This document shows, one piece after another, positions 59,521 through 64,000 of a DNA stretch of 64,000 nucleotides; within the stretch, counting starts at the first letter, position 1; each line of letters starts with the position of its first letter. A model generated the notes under the pieces. That model worked only from the letters and a program-made list of their open reading frames with translations. It had not been told where the DNA came from and made no database searches. Made by a program: the position numbers and the translations under genes. Source of the stretch: Apostichopus japonicus (taxonomy: Eukaryota; Echinodermata; Holothuroidea; Aspidochirotida; Stichopodidae); assembly GCF_037975245.1 (NCBI RefSeq), contig NC_092564.1:1195984-1259983 (forward strand), in the 5' to 3' direction.

Positions 59521-60084
59521 TGATACATTGATTGTGTGGGAATCCAAGACTCACACTAATATGTACTATTACATGACCAACTAATGCTTCCCAGCTGTTT
59601 TTATTGATTTACTTTGTCCTGTCTGTAAGCCAGTGAATAGGCGGCAATATGCAACAATTACATGAAGTGAGGGCAGTATTTGTATTTAAAAATCGAATGA
59701 AGACAGCACAGGCAAAAGCCAGGAGGTTACAGTTGGTTGGATAGTGATAAGGGGAAATAGAATGTTAAAAGGGTTCACTTTGGTAGATGAACACTAATGA
59801 AGGACAGTTTAAGCTGCTGCAGTTGAAGACGGTATGTTTTGATAAAGGGTAATTGTTGGCAGCAACTTTTGTCTCTAATGATTTATTTTAGAATGAAAGT
59901 GATTAGTGCAAACTTTTGGAAAGAGAAATCAGGTTTACAATATTTCTGGAATAATTAAAGAAAGGCTAGATTGATCAAGAGTGAAAATTACTGACAATTA
60001 CTGTTAAGGAAATGTCTCTAATTTGAGATTTCATTGACCTATGTAATCACAGTCATACCCAATGGTAAAGATTGACAGGATTAA

Positions 60085-60320
60085 ATGGATAATGAAACTG
60101 TGTGCTTGTTAACATGAGTACAGTTGTATCTGATGATAAAGATTGGCTGTAGTAAATGGATATGAAACTGTGTGCTTGTAAACATGAGTACAGTTATATC
60201 CGATAGTAAAGATTGACTGTAGTAAATGGATAATGAAAGTGTGTGGTTGTAAACATGGTTACAGTTGTATCTGATGATAAAGATTGGCTGTAGTAGATGG
60301 ATATGAAACTGTGTGGATCT
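60085..60320. repeat. ~65-70-bp tandem repeat, about 3.5 copies
   Basis: Unit contains ggataatgaaactgtgtg, aaacatgagtacagttgtat and gataaagattggctgtag. Confidence 0.8.
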
Positions 60321-62049
60321 AGTATACTTGAGTAATATCTTAAAGCTGATAAGAACCTTGATTGAAACAAACACTGAATGATGACAATAAAATTTGAAAT
60401 TGTTTCTTTATGTGAAGAATCCTCTTCATCATTTAATTCTTCCTCACCTTTCAACATGCTATTTCTGGTTCATGTTTCATAAAACTGTACATCAAGATGG
60501 AAAAAAAAAAAGAAATAAGAAGAGAAATAAAAGGAAGAAAAAGAAGAACCAAGAGACATGAAAGATTGATACAGAGAGAACTTTTTTTTAGAGAAAAACT
60601 AGTTGAGAAAATGCCAACCAGATCTCTCTCTCTGTGTTAATAAAGTAGCCTCCTCTCACCAGAGCAGTGTTTTCATGACACCCTGGGTCTAACTAGACGA
60701 GTAAAACGTTCCTGCATAAACCTACTACCATCCTGTCAACAGTCTCTGGCTCTAGTCTTTCATAATTTATACACTTTGAGGCAGTAAATAACCTAATTAC
60801 TTTGAGATAATTTACACACATTTTTTGCAATCGTTTTTTTTTTTTTCCGTTTTCCTTCAACTCATTTGTGACAAGCGATTATAAATTACAAGATAATAAT
60901 AATAATAATGATTAAAGAAAAGAACAAAAGAGCAATGAGTATTGTTGATGCAACATCAAAAATCAGAACTACTTTAGGAAATATGTTGCACAAAGTATTT
61001 TTTTTTCTCAAAGTAAGCTAAGTAAAATCTTGTACAATCAGAAAAATAAATAAAATAAAATGGTTGCTATGATGGCAGGGAGCAAATTTTCAAATCAAAT
61101 CCTTTGAAATGGCCCTCCCCCCTTCTGTTATAATATCAACCTTTAGATTCTGGTACCTGATGGGTGTGTGTGTGTGTGGGGGGGGGGGTAATCAGTACTT
61201 GCCACAAGTTTTCACTTTTACAAAGGAACCATAAAACTAATGAAAATATGAAAAAAGGAGACAAAAACAACAAGAACATTTGACTTAAGGTTCAGTGCAA
61301 ACTGAAAGTTGTCCTACTTTTAATCAAACAAACAAAGAAATAATTTCTCCAAGACAATCCTATTCTCATGCCACAAAACAAGCTTTCTCCTGGCAAAGAT
61401 TTGCAAACCTAACAGAAATTATCCATGGATTCTAGAAAAAACTATCCTTCCAATCCACTTTGTCCATGAGCCTAACGAGTGATAGATCCACTCTGATTGG
61501 TTCAAAAATATAAAAGCATTAAACGTTGAAATTAACATGATAACTTCACACTTTATGTACCATGCATCGTACTTCAATAGTGATTTGGAAACATTATTAA
61601 ATTAATCTTTGCATTTTGGAAATGTTTAAACTTAAATCATGTTCACGCCTATAAAAGACAAGTTCAATAAAAGAGTATAATGTTTGAAATTAAAGAGCAA
61701 AATTTTCAGCAGTTCATAATGGATTGATGTGGAAGATTATTCACATTTGGCTGAATACAGAGATTATTGACTTAGCCTTAATGATAACCCTCATGAGGTC
61801 TGATGAGGGTTGTAAGAGGGAATGCAAGATTGTCCTCCCACCCTCACCACAATGTGTTACATCCTACACTGGCATTAACAAAGTATGGAAGAAATGTAGA
61901 CAAAGTGATTATCTCTAGCACCTATATATGCTTACGTCCTCAGGTTAAAGGAATAAAAAATAAAAAAAATAGCGAGATCACGCAAATAACAGTGGCAGGT
62001 TCCTGAGAAAATAAATTTTGAGGGTATCTAATAACCAAGGCTGGGTTGA

Positions 62050-62725
62050 AATGCCATTCTCCCTAAAGGAAGGTATAAACATGGCCATCCTCCCCTAAGA
62101 GAGGCATAAATGAGGCCATCCTCCTTGAGGGTAAAGATATGCATGACCATCCTTCCTGAGTGGAGGTATAACCATGGCCATCCTCTCTGAGTGGAGGTTT
62201 AAACATCCTCTCTAAGTGGAGGTTTAACCATCCTCTCTGAGTAGAGGTCTAACCATGGCCATCATCTCTAAGTGGAGGTTTAGCCATCCTCTCTGAGTAG
62301 AGGTCTAACCATGGCCATCCTCTCTGAGTGGAGGTTTAACCATCCTCTCTGAGTAGAGGTCTAACCATGGCCATCCTCTCTGAGTGGAGGTTTAACCATC
62401 CTCTCTAAGTGGAGGTTTAACCATCCTCTCTGAGTAGAGGTCTAACCATGGCCATCCTCTCTGAGTGGAGGTTTAACCATCCTCGCTGAGTAGAGGTCTA
62501 ACCATGGCCATCCTCTCTGAGTGGAGGTTTAACCATCCTCTCTAAGTGGAGGTTTAACCATCCTCTCTGAGTAGAGGTCTAACCATGGCCATCCTCTCTG
62601 AGTGGAGGTTTAACCATCCTCTCTGAGTAGAGGTCTAACCATGGCCATCCTCTCTGAGTGGGGGTTTAACCATCCTCTCTGAGTAGAGGTTTAGCCATCC
62701 TCTCTGAGTAGAGGTCTAACCATGG
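62050..62725. repeat. ~56-bp compound minisatellite built of 28-bp half-units
   Basis: Alternating half-units atcctctctgagtggaggtt (then taacc) and atcctctctgagtagaggtc (then taaccatggcc). The aaccatggcc landmark recurs at 62251, 62308 and 62363. The left end is more diverged. Confidence 0.9.
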
Positions 62726-64000
62726 CGATCCCCCACAAGGCAGGGATACTGTTTATTACAAGGAGTACATCAACCCACTTGCAAAGGACTAAAACTAAGT
62801 ATACCTCAGACTGGAAAATGCAAAATTTTATGGATAGATTTAAGAGAGTTCTTCAATGAGGTTATTAATAGAGAGATATGTACACATTAACATTCTACCC
62901 TAAAACAAAAAAAACAAAACAAATACTACTTGTTGGTTGGCAAGTTCCTGTACATATAAATAGAGAAAAACAAGCAACAAATGCTAACACAATATTTTTA
63001 AGTTAATAAAACCATGTCCTGCACAACAGAAATATTACTGTAACAAACACAGAAATGAGGAAAGGAAGGAATTAAGTTGAGTTTATACACCCATCAAAGA
63101 CCACTTGAATATCCTAGGAATGATAACATATGAATCACTCATGATAGGCAGCAGCTCAAGGATTTTCAACATGTCTCAGTAGGTATTGGTTTATGATTTA
63201 GTTTGCAGGCAGTAAGTTAATCAGAATTTCACTGACCTTCCTTCCAATTTCCATTTCACTTTGTTTATATTCCGATCAAGAATAACATCTTATAACTTCG
63301 TATGTAGTATTGATGTTGTACCAATGGTATTCGATGTGGATTTTGAAGATTCACATCAGCATACATTATTACATTGGTAAACAAACAAGCTAATTTATGA
63401 ATTTTCTACTTTCTACTGTACTTCCAACAATAGTTGTGAGAGCTGATTGATTGTTCAGTAGATAAATACATAACTGTTTTTTTTTGTGTTTTCTCACTTT
63501 CATCTGGACTACGAGCTTGGTACATCTGTGTATTTTAATCAGAGAGATGCTTTCTAATGTTCACTGATAATGTTCGTGAGTCGATAAGGTCTAATGAATC
63601 AGCATCATATTGGTGTATATACAACCCTTACCAGAACTAGCCCCAAGCTATCATATCAACTGAAACAATGACAACATGGTTAAAACTGGTTACAGTCTTT
63701 CCTTACTACAGTATTTTACTTTACCATGATTCTTTCTTTCCTGTATGGTATCTATGGCAACGTTTATTCCTACCCAATGAAATTATTTTGACTTTGCAAG
63801 TTTAAATTACTATGCTCAGTCACAATTCCATTTCTACTTTTAACTTCTATTCCTGTCATCTCTTTCATGCTCTATAACCAAGCTGCCTATAATTATGCAA
63901 AGTAGTTTTTAAAACCATCATTGCAATGCACCAACTCTTTTTCAATCATACCTCTGTGAATTGTTCTCATTGACTCTCATTATCCTGTGCGATTAAGCAC

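Larger units (their letters stand above)
59058..64000. other. PEMT 3' flank and intergenic DNA; no gene seen
   Basis: AT-rich with two tandem arrays (60085-60320, 62050-62725), a (GT)n-(G)n tract near 61168-61187 and poly-T/A runs. Short frames such as 61724-61918 have no family resemblance. Confidence 0.5.

Overview
This is eukaryotic genomic DNA: AT-rich, with spliced genes, long introns, GT/AG junctions, many minisatellites, G/C homopolymer runs and small DNA transposons. Gene content (MYCBPAP, PEMT, an ENTREP/FAM189-type exon), the frequent taggcctagg words and the mix of repeats suggest a marine invertebrate deuterostome. An echinoderm, perhaps a sea cucumber, is my best guess, but that is inference. 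All gene models were built by hand from reading frame, splice signals and remembered family features. No alignment was run.

Layout. 1-6572: no confirmed gene, probably intron or flank of the first gene. 6573-6815 (-): first coding exon of an ENTREP/FAM189-like membrane protein, whose splice donor lies in a 28-bp tandem duplication. 6816-17145: mostly non-coding, with a CpG-rich palindromic repeat (12530-12785) and a complete 651-bp hAT-type element (13412-14062, 8-bp target duplication). 17146-35035 (-): complete MYCBPAP gene, 22 coding exons that join in one unbroken frame of 904 codons. 35036-46424: divergent intergenic region with a degenerate tandem dispersed repeat, a 921-bp Ginger-like element with perfect 83-bp inverted repeats carrying a cut-down KRBA2-like ORF, a second small hAT element and a 21-bp G run. 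46425-59057 (+): complete PEMT gene, five coding exons, 200 aa. 59058-64000: PEMT 3' flank, repeats, no gene recognised.

MYCBPAP and PEMT are arranged head to head about 11.4 kb apart. They have no known shared pathway: one is a sperm/cilium-associated adaptor, the other an ER phospholipid methyltransferase.

The most unusual signal is in MYCBPAP. Several minisatellites sit exactly on exon-intron junctions and their units copy the junction. The exon 5 donor is repeated about 40 times, the exon 6 donor 8 times and the exon 14 acceptor 3 times. An in-frame 21-bp array starts just inside intron 13 and would add a Cys/Lys heptad tail if the intron were retained.
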